The notes: generated from the letters alone by a model not told the origin. Shown: positions 1 to 9,063, counted from the stretch's first letter. The stretch is DNA of 45,485 bases from Myxococcales bacterium (GCA_009692465.1 SHZD01000019.1:1-45485), one strand, 5' to 3'. Program-made: numbers and translations.

Positions 1-2
1 TA

Positions 3-90
3 GAGTAAGTCATTCTGGGACTGGGAGTAAGTCATTCTGGGACTGGGAGTAAGTCATTCTGGGACTGGGAGTAAGTCATTCTGGGACTGG
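3..90. repeat. Tandem array, four 22-bp units
   Basis: Four identical head-to-tail 22-bp copies occupy this stretch, each starting GAGTAAGTCATTC and ending GGGACTGG. There are no spacers, so it is a simple tandem array and not a CRISPR. The array runs directly into a degenerate copy of the window's dispersed element (88-180). Read on the minus strand, each unit contains the GACTT that forms the hairpin loop of the intact element copies. The array therefore looks like an amplified version of the element's right end. Each unit also contains TAA, as in the other two arrays, which begin at gene stops. The upstream gene lies outside the window. Confidence 0.95.
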
Positions 91-180
91 TTCCGTTTGC
101 TGGCTTGGTTGGTCGCTAAGCTCGCGTCCTGAAAGGCCGACTCGCCGCTCCCGTGTTGCCGAGATCGATCGAGCCACCCG
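88..180 (-). mobile_element. Degenerate copy (D) of dispersed hairpin-ended element
   Basis: On the minus strand this segment reads CTCGATCGATCT, then GGGAGCGGCGAGTCGGC, then GACGCGAGCTTAGCGACC, then AGCAAACGGAACC. The same blocks occur in the same order in the element copies at 10568-10701, 18352-18482 and 43534-43668. The block that should form the terminal hairpin is replaced by the four-unit tandem array at 3-90, which keeps the GACTT loop sequence. No clear left terminal repeat or target duplication is visible; a GGGGCTGTCC on the minus strand near 190 could be a remnant of the left end. Probably an inactive, rearranged copy. Confidence 0.7.
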
Positions 181-408
181 AGGACAGCCCCCAGAGGACG
201 CCCACCCCCAAACGCCTGCTGCGCGTAACCCGTCGATGAGTTCGCTGGACTCATCGACCCCGCCATGCTTTGTTGTCGGCCCTCTTCCTCCTTGCGACGC
301 ACTACAAGTGCGCCTCAGTCGTCAGAGCGCCTCCGCCTCGCCTTGCGGGCGCCTGTTTCCGCTCGCTTCGGCAATGAATGTAAACACCCTCTTAGATTTG
401 CCTAGGCC
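181..408. other. Non-coding stretch before the FNR gene
   Basis: No convincing gene, RNA gene or terminator was found here. The only open frame across it (minus strand, 54-302) runs through the tandem repeat and the mobile-element core, and its product resembles nothing I know. The stretch lies downstream of the minus-strand reductase gene that ends at 409. Confidence 0.5.
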
Positions 409-1386
409 TCAATAGACTTCCACCCGAAAACGCTTTTCGTCTAGCAGCGTTTGGCGCAGTGCTGGCCAATCGGCGCCATGGTCCAGCGCGGTCGCCGCCA
501 GGGCGTCATCGATCCCTTCTTCCATGCCCTTGAGGCCGCACAAATAGGTCACCGCGCGCGGATCTTGCAGCAGTTGCCAAGCTTGGTGGCCATACTCGCG
601 CAGGCGATCTTGGACATACATCCGTTTACCAGTGGCCGTCTTCTCCTCGCGAGACCGCGCATACACGATTTGCAGACCTGAATCGTGCACAGCAAGGTCG
701 TCCATCCACTCGCGATAGCTGAGATCGCCCTCAGTTTGCGCCCCAAAAACCAGCAGCGTCTTGCCGCGTTCCGCCGCAGGCAATCGTGATCGTTGCTGCA
801 GGAATGCTCGAAACGGCGCGATGCCGGTACCGGTGGCGATGAGCAGCATGGGCGCCGACCAATCCAACGGCACCATTTCGCGGCCCACCGGACCGGTCAT
901 CAGCATTTGGTCGCCAACTTGGGCATCACACAGATAATTGCTGCACAGCCCCGGAATCACCACCCCAGTTTCAGGCACCGTCCAGTAAAATCGCTTGACG
1001 GTCAGACCGAGCGTACAACCGTCACCATCTTCACCGCCGCGCGCCGAAGCAATGGAAAACAGCCGCACTGGCTGGGCGCGGCCTTTGGCCGTCAGGCCCG
1101 GGGCGATAATGCCCACCGACTGGCCTTCCTGCCACCAGAACTCGCCCGGCCGCCAACGCAGGACCAAATGCCGCACGTCGTTCGGTGAGCCTTCTGGCGT
1201 AATCTTCTCGATGCTGTCGAGGGTTACGCGCAGCGGCGCACTCGGTCGATAGCGGTTGACCGGGATTCGTTCTTGCAGGTCGAGGTCCATCGGGCGATTC
1301 TGCGGCAACTGCGGTAGCGACGCAACCGACGCTGCGCTATTCTCGGCGGCACCGCCAGCTTGCTGTTGAGTTGCGGCGGTTCGCAT
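409..1386 (-). CDS. Plant-type ferredoxin-NADP(+) reductase
   Basis: FAD enzyme that exchanges electrons between NADP(H) and ferredoxin (or flavodoxin). With this start the product has 325 residues. The FAD-binding RLFSIAS motif lies near residues 108-114, a second flavin motif GLCSNYL near 146-152, and the NADP-binding GTGIAPFR near 186-193. The chain ends in an aromatic residue (EVY), as in chloroplast-type enzymes. The frame is open back to 1635, but that overlaps the divergent lipoprotein gene, so a shorter start is needed. The ATG at 1386 just clears that gene. An ATG at 1290 would give a 293-residue core that matches the family closely, and one at 1431 is also possible; none has a convincing Shine-Dalgarno. 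The natural partner in this window is the ferredoxin-type siroheme reductase at 12321-14090. The function is secure; the start is not. Confidence 0.9.
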   Translation of the reverse strand: MRTAATQQQAGGAAENSAASVASLPQLPQNRPMDLDLQERIPVNRYRPSAPLRVTLDSIEKITPEGSPNDVRHLVLRWRPGEFWWQEGQSVGIIAPGLTAKGRAQPVRLFSIASARGGEDGDGCTLGLTVKRFYWTVPETGVVIPGLCSNYLCDAQVGDQMLMTGPVGREMVPLDWSAPMLLIATGTGIAPFRAFLQQRSRLPAAERGKTLLVFGAQTEGDLSYREWMDDLAVHDSGLQIVYARSREEKTATGKRMYVQDRLREYGHQAWQLLQDPRAVTYLCGLKGMEEGIDDALAATALDHGADWPALRQTLLDEKRFRVEVY

Positions 1387-1402
1387 TGCTGGAGCGTGTC
1401 CA

Positions 1403-2428
1403 TTGGGGCCAATCGCGTGGAATACGGTCATTGTTGTTACGGCCTGTTGCATGCTCGGGGCCGGTTGCGCTGCCCGCAAGGAAGTGGTCGACCGCGACCG
1501 TGCCTTGGTGGAGACGCTAGCGGCCGACGGCGCCAAATTGGAGACCCTCAACGGCGATCTCGCCGACGGAGCGCAGGCATTGCGCGATGGTGAGTTGGAC
1601 GAGGCCAAGGCAGCCCTAGACCGCCACCTTGCCAAGCATCCCGGTTCGGCTTTAGGCGCCTATCATTTGGGCCTGTGGGCGCTTGAATCTGCAAAACCAT
1701 CGGTTGCGCAAGGCTATTTTCAACGGGCCAGCGACCTGGATGGCCAGTTTCATGCCGCCCTGTGCCACCTGGGGGTGTTGTACTTGCGTCAAGGCGAAGA
1801 CGTCGCTGCCCTGCGCGTGCTTGAACAAGCGCTGCTCATCGCCCCAGACGACGTCCGCGTGCTCGCCAACGTGGGTGCAGCGCGCGCTCGTCGCGGCCTG
1901 TGGAGTGAGGCCCTGCAGGCCTATCAGGCGGCGAACAAGATTGCGCCAGCCCATGGTTCGCTGTTGTACGACACGGCCCTAGTCTGGATGGCGCGAAGTC
2001 AGTGGCAACCTGCGTTGGACTTGTTGGAGCAGGCCATCAGCGTTCGGCCATTTTTTGCTCCAGCCCATGCTGCAAAAGTTGTATGTTTACAGGGTGTCGG
2101 CCAGATTGACGAGGCGGAAGTTGCCGCAAAGCAAGCGATCGAAGAATTGCCGCAGCCAAACCACGAATTGTTGATTGCTTATGCGCGCTTGCTGGTGCAC
2201 AAGCGGCAGATTGCCGACGCCATGAAGCAGTTGCGTAGGGCGATCGAGGTCGCTCCCGAAGATGCTGGAGCGCAGTTGGCTCTCGGCGAGCTATCCGATG
2301 CGGCCGGCGATAGGGCCGCCGCGACCGAGATGTACCAGAAATTTCTAAAGAATCCGCTAAGACTCGCAGCAGACAGCCGACGCATTCGCGATCGCCTCAA
2401 GCAATTGCAGTCTGGCAAGCAGGAGTAA
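1403..2428 (+). CDS. TPR-repeat lipoprotein
   Basis: 341 residues. The N-terminus has a hydrophobic stretch and a lipobox ending LGAGC near residues 19-23, so export and lipidation at that Cys are predicted. The rest is helical, with recognisable tetratricopeptide repeats such as GAYHLGLWALE, AALCHLGVLYLRQG and ALGELSDAAGD. Such proteins serve as scaffolds; the partner is unknown. The terminal codons contain AGGAG, the ribosome binding site for the next gene, which begins four bases after this stop. The two are therefore very likely co-transcribed and may work together at the outer membrane. Its start faces the reductase gene with under 20 bp between, if the reductase starts at 1386. Confidence 0.85.
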   Translation: MGPIAWNTVIVVTACCMLGAGCAARKEVVDRDRALVETLAADGAKLETLNGDLADGAQALRDGELDEAKAALDRHLAKHPGSALGAYHLGLWALESAKPSVAQGYFQRASDLDGQFHAALCHLGVLYLRQGEDVAALRVLEQALLIAPDDVRVLANVGAARARRGLWSEALQAYQAANKIAPAHGSLLYDTALVWMARSQWQPALDLLEQAISVRPFFAPAHAAKVVCLQGVGQIDEAEVAAKQAIEELPQPNHELLIAYARLLVHKRQIADAMKQLRRAIEVAPEDAGAQLALGELSDAAGDRAAATEMYQKFLKNPLRLAADSRRIRDRLKQLQSGKQE

Positions 2429-2431
2429 GTG

Positions 2432-3250
2432 ATGACAATGGGTTGGACTGCAGCGCGTTTGGGCGCTGCATTGGTGTTTATGGCGACTTCTGCCTGTTTC
2501 AGTCCCGTGCACGTGCGGTCGGCACGCATTCTTGCCGTCGGTGAGCACGAAATCGGAATTGCCATGGCAGGCGCACAACTCAAAGCGGATACCGTGAAGT
2601 GGTACAACGGCACGTCGACAGATTCCATCAAGGAACCTTCAGCGCAGGGCAAAATCAGCGGCTGGCCTGAGTTGGCTTATCATTATGGAATTATTGAGAA
2701 TCTTGAAGCTGGCCTTCGACTGATCGGTGGATCGGGACTGGCTGAGGTCGACGCCAACTACCGGTTGTTGAAAACCCCCTTGGGTTCGATGCACTTGCAT
2801 CTGTCCACTGGTGTGATTTTCGGCACCGCCCTGGCTGACGAAACAGGCGGCAAACGTGCACTGGTTCCACTGATGGCGACGATAGATTTCAATGAAAACT
2901 GGGGGTTGACCTTGGCTGGTCACCTCGGCTATCGCTGGGTTACCCCGCCTCCTGTCGATCCAAACTTGGCAATTGCCAATATCGATGATTTGCGTTGGTT
3001 GGTCGGTAGCGATGGACTAACCTATGGTGGCGGATTGTCAGCGGATTGGCGCAATGACGACTGGATCGCCAGGCTATTCTTCGAGTCGAGTTTTTGGCAT
3101 GGCGAAATCGGTGCACAGAACAAGGTGTCGACCTACGATGTGACGGTCATGCAGGGCGGCTTTGCGGTTGGATTCAAATTTGGCAAAGATGCTGCGGCAT
3201 TGCGCAAGAGTCACGACGACTTGGATTCACTGACGGCGCCGCCAAAATAG
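2432..3250 (+). CDS. Putative outer-membrane lipoprotein, beta-barrel-like
   Basis: 272 residues. The ATG at 2432 is preceded by AGGAG at 2421-2425, inside the end of the TPR lipoprotein gene. A GTG at 2429 in frame is a poorer choice. The N-terminus carries a signal sequence with lipobox-like ATSAC near residue 20. The remainder alternates short Gly- and aromatic-rich strands (GLRLIGGSG, HLGYRWV, FAVGFKFG), which suggests an outer-membrane barrel, but I recognise no named family. Its stop TAG (3248-3250) abuts the stop of the convergent gene at 3251 with no base between, so neither gene has a terminator of its own there. Confidence 0.75.
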   Translation: MTMGWTAARLGAALVFMATSACFSPVHVRSARILAVGEHEIGIAMAGAQLKADTVKWYNGTSTDSIKEPSAQGKISGWPELAYHYGIIENLEAGLRLIGGSGLAEVDANYRLLKTPLGSMHLHLSTGVIFGTALADETGGKRALVPLMATIDFNENWGLTLAGHLGYRWVTPPPVDPNLAIANIDDLRWLVGSDGLTYGGGLSADWRNDDWIARLFFESSFWHGEIGAQNKVSTYDVTVMQGGFAVGFKFGKDAAALRKSHDDLDSLTAPPK

Positions 3251-5215
3251 TTACATATGCGAAGCGGGGTTGGACGTTGGGCTCAGGTCCGATGCTGGCG
3301 GAGCGGCCATGACTGGTGCTGGTGGATCGCGCACGCTAGGTGGCCCTGAACGCTCAATGGCCCGCAGTGCGCGCTCGCGGTTGCCGGCCGTTTGCCATTG
3401 ACGTGCCGCAGCTGACCATTCGGCGGCGTTTGCTTGCCCGGTCTTGGCCAAACACGCCGCTGCCCGCTCGTACCACTTGGCGGCGCCCGCAGCATCGGGC
3501 TTTGCTTGCAACGCCTGCGCCAGCAGCTGGGCGGACTCGCAGGTTTGCAGGCCCATCTTAAGTGATTCTCGCAGCATGGACTCGGCGGCAGCATGCTGAC
3601 TGGTCTTGACCAAGGCTCGGCCCATCAGGAAACGCAGCGAAGCAGCGTACCGGCGGTCAGCAGGTGGGTCGGCCAACAAGCGGCGTCCTTCAGCAATTCC
3701 GAGACTATACTGACGATTTTCGACTAGCGCGACGAAGCGGTTAAAGCGAAATTCCGCGGCATAGCGACACGCGGGCTCGGCGCGCTCTGACGCAGCGACG
3801 ACTTCGGCAAAATCGCCGCGCTGGCCCAGCGTGATCAGGGTCCGAATCGCAAACCGGCACCGATCTTGTTGGGTCCGGTGTTCAAGCGGCGTGGCGGCAA
3901 ACTGGCGGTCCTCCAGAGCCACCAAGCTGGCATCGTCGGCATAAGCGGCCACCTGAGCGTCGATGTCTGCCAGGCGAACAGCCGTCCACACTGCCGCTGC
4001 CACGAATCCCGTGCGCGCCAGCCAACGGTGCCGCAACCGCGAGACCACCAACGCCAGCAGCACTTGCATCGCCAACATGGCAAGGAAAAGCCACCGATCC
4101 GCAAGGGCAATCTTGCCATCCACCCCGGGAACATTGAGCTGCTTGACCATCAGCACAGGCGCAATCGATAGGGCCATCCAGATCAGCAACATCGCGTCAG
4201 GGCAGCGTTTTCGCAGTGACCAGCCCAACCACAGGCCCCACGACGCCAGCGCCAGCAGCCACGCCGCCATGCGCAGGGGCTCGATCGCCATCGTGAGTGG
4301 CAAATTGTGGATGCTGGACTCGCTCCGACCGGGCAACAGCCCCAACGCGTACTGTCCAGCCCCTGCCAACATACGCAGAGGATCGAACGCAATCTCGGCT
4401 CCTTGCCGGTCGCCCAAAACCACCCGGCGGGCAACGACGTAGCCCAGCGCCAAGACCAACGCAGGTAGCGCCGGCATCAAGGTCGCACGCCATGTCTGAT
4501 CGCGGTCACGGACTTGCAGCAGCCACACCAACAGCACGACCGGCAGGGTCACAGCCGCTTCTTTGCTGGCCAAAGCGACAGCCAAACCGGCGATATGCAG
4601 TGCAAGCCAGCGCAATTTAGGGTCCTGCAGCTGGCGCGCGAATCCAATCAAGGCCCACAGCGCCCCAGCCGCTGCGACCACATCCGAGCGCGCCATGACC
4701 AGCCCAACCGGCTCCAAGGCCACCGGATGCAGAGCCGCGACCACGCCGGCCAGAACAGCCCACAGCGGCCACGCGCCCAGTGTGCGGGCCAGAACGGCGA
4801 CGCCGACACAAGCCATGGCAAACCACAGAACTTGCATCGCATGAAAAGGCCACGTTGCGCCGGCGCCCGCGATGGTCTCCGCCAGCCAAGAGGCCTTGGT
4901 CAGTGGCCGCCAGTAGGGGATGGTATTTCCCGATGACGACCAAAAGTAATCGTGGGTTACATTCGGCCACAAGTCTGACCAAGAGCGCAGCTTGGTATTT
5001 TCCACGATCAAGAAACGCGCGTCGGCGATGAGCCCAAAGTGCAGCGATGAACGGTAAGCCCACACCGCCGCGGCGGTTGGCGCGACCACTTGGGCCCAGT
5101 CCCACCACTTGCTGACCGGCGGCGGTTCTGAAGAGGGCGTTGCGGGTTGTGCGGCCAAGTCCGCGATCATTTTGGCGACTTCGGGCGTAGCTTTTGCGAC
5201 TTGAAGTTCAGTCAT
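3251..5215 (-). CDS. TMTC-like multi-spanning membrane protein with C-terminal TPRs
   Basis: 654 residues. An N-terminal cytosolic segment is followed by about ten hydrophobic segments to roughly residue 430, then a soluble TPR-like domain (FLMGRALVKTSQHAAAE, AQLLAQALQAKPDAAG) and a Pro-rich tail. The early loop HDYFWSSSG with YWRPLTKASW, then LHPVALEPVGLVMARSDV after several helices, matches the pattern of GT-C-fold TMTC proteins, in which acidic and Arg residues in these loops serve lipid-linked sugar transfer. A role as protein or lipid glycosyltransferase is therefore plausible, but I cannot assign donor or acceptor. It is transcribed alone, divergent from the secreted protease gene and convergent, with zero spacing, on the lipoprotein gene. 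Confidence 0.8.
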   Translation of the reverse strand: MTELQVAKATPEVAKMIADLAAQPATPSSEPPPVSKWWDWAQVVAPTAAAVWAYRSSLHFGLIADARFLIVENTKLRSWSDLWPNVTHDYFWSSSGNTIPYWRPLTKASWLAETIAGAGATWPFHAMQVLWFAMACVGVAVLARTLGAWPLWAVLAGVVAALHPVALEPVGLVMARSDVVAAAGALWALIGFARQLQDPKLRWLALHIAGLAVALASKEAAVTLPVVLLVWLLQVRDRDQTWRATLMPALPALVLALGYVVARRVVLGDRQGAEIAFDPLRMLAGAGQYALGLLPGRSESSIHNLPLTMAIEPLRMAAWLLALASWGLWLGWSLRKRCPDAMLLIWMALSIAPVLMVKQLNVPGVDGKIALADRWLFLAMLAMQVLLALVVSRLRHRWLARTGFVAAAVWTAVRLADIDAQVAAYADDASLVALEDRQFAATPLEHRTQQDRCRFAIRTLITLGQRGDFAEVVAASERAEPACRYAAEFRFNRFVALVENRQYSLGIAEGRRLLADPPADRRYAASLRFLMGRALVKTSQHAAAESMLRESLKMGLQTCESAQLLAQALQAKPDAAGAAKWYERAAACLAKTGQANAAEWSAAARQWQTAGNRERALRAIERSGPPSVRDPPAPVMAAPPASDLSPTSNPASHM

Positions 5216-5438
5216 CCGCAGCAGCGTAGGTCACGGACGGCAAGCGCCGCAACCAGAGGATTGGGGGTTGCAAGGCCGCGAGCCGAAACTGGAGGTGTCC
5301 GCGAGAAAATGGACGAGTACCGACACAAGCATTGGCCTAGCTACGGCGAATTGACGCCTGTGCTGCGCCACCCTAACGTGACCGGGCGAATCGCGCGCGG
5401 CGAACGTGCGTCTGCGTTCGCAGGAGACCGTTAACGTC

Positions 5439-7082
5439 ATGAAAAACTCCGCTATTTCGAAGACAACTGCCGTAGCGGCGACCGTGCTGCTTTTGGCGTC
5501 GTCTGCTTGGGCCAGCTTGGCCGCAGGTCTCAGTAAGTCTGAAGTATTTGACCGTTGCGCTCCGGCTACCGCCTTAATTGTGTTGGCGACGCCGAGCGGG
5601 TCCGAAGTGGGCTCAGGCGTGGTTGTCGACCCCAAAGGCTTGCTGATCACCAACTACCATGTCGTGGCTGATGCGCCGCGGGCGCGCTCCTTTGCGGTGT
5701 TCCTCTATGATCCGAAAGAGCGCATCGTTGAAGAGGATTTGCGCGCTTATTTGGACAGCCACAAGTCCAAAGCGTTGCAACCCAAAGTCTTGCGCGTCGA
5801 TGTGGAAAACGACCTAGCGCTGCTACAACTGCCTGAACGTAAAGGTGGTTACCCGTTCGTAGCTTGGGGTGACTCTGATGCTGCCAAAGTGGGTCAGGAC
5901 GTCATCGCGATAGGCAATCCGCAAGGGCTGGCGTGGACGCTGACGTCGGGGTCGATTTCGGCGATTCGCAAGAATGCATTGCAGACGGAAACCGCTATTA
6001 ATCCAGGCAATTCCGGTGGGCCATTGCTCGACATGGACGCCAAACTGATTGGCATCAATACCTATATTCGGCGCAACGCTCAGTCGCTCGGCTTCGCCCG
6101 GCCCGTCAACCTCGTTCGTGGTTTTGTGGAGCAAAAAGGCGATCTGGGGCACGCCATTGCCGGTGCGCAGCCGACAACGCCTCAGGCAGGCAAGGCCGAG
6201 TCGCCAGTCCATTTGCCGTCTGGCGCCCAGATGTCGGTGCTGGTCAAGCGTTTGTTCGCGGATATTGAGAAGCGGTTTCCCGGCGAGGCGGGCAAACGCG
6301 TGCTGTGTGCGTTGTTTTCTGCGATGACCTATAGCGGCCGCACCGTAGTTAGCGGAGTCGGCGACGTTGCGTGGCTCAACGATTCGCTGGCCGCGGCGCT
6401 AGAGAGTGTGCCCAAGCCCGATCGCGCTAAATCCGCTCAATACATTGAACAAAACCTGCCGCTGTTGGCGATTTCTACCACTGGGAAACTGTGGTTGCGC
6501 AGCGGTGCCAAGTATTTCGATGTCGGACCAGCGACGGCGATGGACGTTGACGATGTAACCGGCCAAATCTACGCGACCGATCAGGAAGGCAATGTGGTCG
6601 CGTATGACCGTGGCACCGGCAGTTGGAAGCAGACCGGTATTGGTCAAGCCCGCGATATCGAAGCCAGTGAAGGCGTGCTGTACGTGTTGGACAAAGCCGG
6701 AATTGTTTCCGCGGTTGTTGGCGCCAAACGAAGTCCGTTGTCACAGCGGCCGGTGCAGGGTTCGCTTCTGGCGACGCGAGGGACTTTGTACGTGCTCGAT
6801 CAACGCGAGGGAGCGCTATTTCGCTGGAAGGGTGGGCACTGGGACAAGGACGGTGAGCCGATCGCCAAAGGTGTTCGCGAAGTGCGCGCCAATGGCCCGA
6901 CTTGGTACGGACTGGACCGTGGCGGTGGGGTCTATTCGGGCACTCAAGCCAACTATATTGACCGCGAAGGTGATCTGATTGGGATTTGGCTGATGGGCGA
7001 CGACTTGCTCGGCCTCGATCGCGAGGGAGTTCTGCACCATTGGCACAATCAAGCCCAGAAATGGCACGCACTTACGCCGTAG
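5439..7082 (+). CDS. Secreted trypsin-like serine protease (HtrA/S1C type) with repeat-rich C-terminus
   Basis: 547 residues from the ATG at 5439, with AGGAG at 5422-5426 (a longish 12-nt spacing). A signal peptide spans about residues 1-26 (cut near AWA-SLA). The protease domain has a complete triad: His74 in TNYHVV, Asp125 in ENDLALLQL and Ser192 in NPGNSGGPLL. No PDZ domain follows, unlike DegP/HtrA. Instead residues 270-547 hold short repeats of the type YATDQEGNVVAYDRGTGSW and LYVLDKAGIVSAV, which look like beta-propeller or tectonin-type blades. The likely location is the periplasm or cell surface, as a quality-control or processing protease with its own binding module. The product class is secure; the propeller is inferred from spacing only. 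Confidence 0.9.
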   Translation: MKNSAISKTTAVAATVLLLASSAWASLAAGLSKSEVFDRCAPATALIVLATPSGSEVGSGVVVDPKGLLITNYHVVADAPRARSFAVFLYDPKERIVEEDLRAYLDSHKSKALQPKVLRVDVENDLALLQLPERKGGYPFVAWGDSDAAKVGQDVIAIGNPQGLAWTLTSGSISAIRKNALQTETAINPGNSGGPLLDMDAKLIGINTYIRRNAQSLGFARPVNLVRGFVEQKGDLGHAIAGAQPTTPQAGKAESPVHLPSGAQMSVLVKRLFADIEKRFPGEAGKRVLCALFSAMTYSGRTVVSGVGDVAWLNDSLAAALESVPKPDRAKSAQYIEQNLPLLAISTTGKLWLRSGAKYFDVGPATAMDVDDVTGQIYATDQEGNVVAYDRGTGSWKQTGIGQARDIEASEGVLYVLDKAGIVSAVVGAKRSPLSQRPVQGSLLATRGTLYVLDQREGALFRWKGGHWDKDGEPIAKGVREVRANGPTWYGLDRGGGVYSGTQANYIDREGDLIGIWLMGDDLLGLDREGVLHHWHNQAQKWHALTP

Positions 7083-7162
7083 GCTTGTTTGAACTTGGTC
7101 CGCGCAACCAAATGATTGTATAGCGAATATGTCCCAAGAATACGCGCCGGCTGGCAATCGGT

Positions 7163-8203
7163 TTAGCAATGGTCTGGCGCGAAATCTTGAATAAACTTTT
7201 CAAGATCAACATCTTCATCGACTACGAAGGCTTGGCCGGGATCATGAGCCGACAGCCGCAACATCGCCACCCCGTGCCATTGGCCCAAGATGGCGCGGGC
7301 GTCGCGGTCGATCCAGTGCAAGTGCACCAACGCCATCTGGATCTTGCGCGGCAATAGCGGGGCCAGCGCCAGTACCAGCCACGTCGGCGTCGACGAGTTG
7401 CGCGCCGCAGCTTCGCAGACTTTGTCATTGCCAAGCCAGCGCGGTTGCAGCAAAAGTGCTTGCAAGGCCCACGGATGCTGGGGGCGCATACTGGCGATTT
7501 GGACCGCGTGGGGCTCCAGCGTTTTGGGATTCTCAGCCAAAATTTGCACTACCGCCGGCGTCGAGTCCAGCAGCAGCCAATTTTGGTGAGTCGTAGCCGT
7601 AGCCCTAGCCCGCTCGCGTCGCAGACCAAGTGACCACTTTTCAACGCTGGGGTGCAATTGCAGTAGTTGAGCCTCATTGCCGGCGAGGCGGGCAAAGGCA
7701 TCGCGCAACACGATGCTCGTAAACGGTAATTGCAGCGCGACTGCGGCCTCGATGATTTCAGCAATGTGGGTACCGTCCGGTGCCAAATCGTCGCTTGGTA
7801 CCGGCCAGTGACCGACCGGAAAACGCGGCCGTGGCCGCGCGTGCAGCATCCAGTGGAGCAGAGCCAGCCACGTTTGACGCCATCCGCCAGCAACTGAGTC
7901 GCGAGCCGAGTGCTCCAAGACTTGTGCCAACTGCTCAGGCGCCGTGTCACAGATGAAGCGAGCCACCTTGCGCATACGCAAGTTCGGATCGAGCGTGGCC
8001 GATAATGCCGCGTCTAGGCTTCGCAAAATTCGCAGCGTCGTCGCGGCCCTATCCGAATCGGTGGCTGACGATGGCTCAGCTAGTTCGGCGGTAAGTACCT
8101 CATCGTCGTTGCTCGCCCGCCAGCCGGGATGAACGGCAGCCAAGCCAGCACTTGGGGGCCCACAAAGCGCGTCGTGCGGGGCGTCAGAGTCGGGACCACT
8201 CAC
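7163..8203 (-). CDS. Unknown helical protein, third gene of RCK/PEGA operon
   Basis: 346 residues, family not recognised. It starts at a GTG overlapping the previous gene's stop (GTGA at 8203-8200), so translation is probably coupled. There is no signal peptide and no clear membrane span. The sequence is rich in Ala, Leu and Trp and looks entirely helical. Segments such as APEQLAQVLEHSARD and QASMRPQHPWALQALLLQP-like stretches resemble HEAT-like or other alpha-solenoid repeats, but I see no regular period. The C-terminus is acidic (VVDEDVDLEKF). Its constant association with the PEGA protein and the two-RCK membrane protein is the only clue to function. Confidence 0.7.
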   Translation of the reverse strand: MSGPDSDAPHDALCGPPSAGLAAVHPGWRASNDDEVLTAELAEPSSATDSDRAATTLRILRSLDAALSATLDPNLRMRKVARFICDTAPEQLAQVLEHSARDSVAGGWRQTWLALLHWMLHARPRPRFPVGHWPVPSDDLAPDGTHIAEIIEAAVALQLPFTSIVLRDAFARLAGNEAQLLQLHPSVEKWSLGLRRERARATATTHQNWLLLDSTPAVVQILAENPKTLEPHAVQIASMRPQHPWALQALLLQPRWLGNDKVCEAAARNSSTPTWLVLALAPLLPRKIQMALVHLHWIDRDARAILGQWHGVAMLRLSAHDPGQAFVVDEDVDLEKFIQDFAPDHC

Positions 8204-9063
8204 GGCAACACAAGCTCCACCGATGTTGTCCGCCCAGAATGTACCCAGACTTTGGTTTCGGCCTTGACGCCTAACCTCTTGTTTTCAAGCGTGATAACGT
8301 GCGATCCAGAGGCAATCGTCCAGCTGATCACGGGCGTCGACTCGCCAATGGCCACGCCGTCGATAGTCACTTCGGCGCTTGGAACACTATCAATGAAAAT
8401 ATACCCTTGGGTGCCCATGGTCCCTGTCGGTGGCTGATAGGCAATGTCACCTGAGACGGCCAGAGTCACCTGCCGCACGACATTGATCAAAGTCGCGAAC
8501 CGGCGATCGGGGTGGCTGAACGGATCGGCCACTAGAACCGTCGCTTCGCGACCTCCCAGCCGAAACGAGAGGTCGAACACCGGCACTGTCGAACGCGCCG
8601 GTCCTAGGTGCGGGTTGTTCGGATCAAACGGCGGAATCACAGCGACTGGCTTTCCCTTTGCCTTGCCCGCGGATGCAGTCGGCGTCGGCGCTTCAGGCAG
8701 GCGCATGCTCAAGAGACCCTGATCGCGCAGAAAGCCGAAAAGCCGCCGAACGTCCTCTTTGCGGATCAGATCGGTCTTGCTTATCACGTCGCTGCGGCCC
8801 ATGAATCCCCGAACATTGGAGACAACACCCGCATTGCCACGCATCGTCACTTCGTAGGCCAAGTACTGATAAGGACCCGGATTGGCCCGCAAAGCCACGC
8901 GCGCCCACGAGTCTTCCAATTCTGAGTCCGTCGGCAGTTGCGTCGAGGTGATAGCCGTCGGCAGTGGCGATTGATCTTTCGTCAGTGCCCAAGCTTCGCT
9001 GGCCCCGGGCGTCACTGTTGCAAGCGTCGTCAAAAGAACCAAAAGAAAACTAAGTAGATTCAT
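8200..9063 (-). CDS. Exported PEGA-domain protein
   Basis: 287 residues from the ATG at 9063, which has GGTGGA just upstream and overlaps the two-RCK gene by 14 bp. The frame is open far upstream, but that part only shadows the neighbour. The N-terminus is a signal peptide (hydrophobic core LLSFLLVLLTTLA, likely cut after SEAWA). The last 70 residues, with YIFIDSVPSAEVTIDGVAIG and later SWTIASGSHVITLENK, form a PEGA domain, a small beta-sandwich common in bacterial surface proteins. The middle part is unrecognised and contains a low-complexity Pro/Ala/Lys linker. A periplasmic or surface role is expected; the partner is probably encoded in the same operon. Confidence 0.85.
   Translation of the reverse strand: MNLLSFLLVLLTTLATVTPGASEAWALTKDQSPLPTAITSTQLPTDSELEDSWARVALRANPGPYQYLAYEVTMRGNAGVVSNVRGFMGRSDVISKTDLIRKEDVRRLFGFLRDQGLLSMRLPEAPTPTASAGKAKGKPVAVIPPFDPNNPHLGPARSTVPVFDLSFRLGGREATVLVADPFSHPDRRFATLINVVRQVTLAVSGDIAYQPPTGTMGTQGYIFIDSVPSAEVTIDGVAIGESTPVISWTIASGSHVITLENKRLGVKAETKVWVHSGRTTSVELVLP

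Noticed and set aside
54-302. 82-residue minus-strand frame over the first repeat and element D
   Set aside because: It reads through the tandem repeat and the element core and has no recognisable product.
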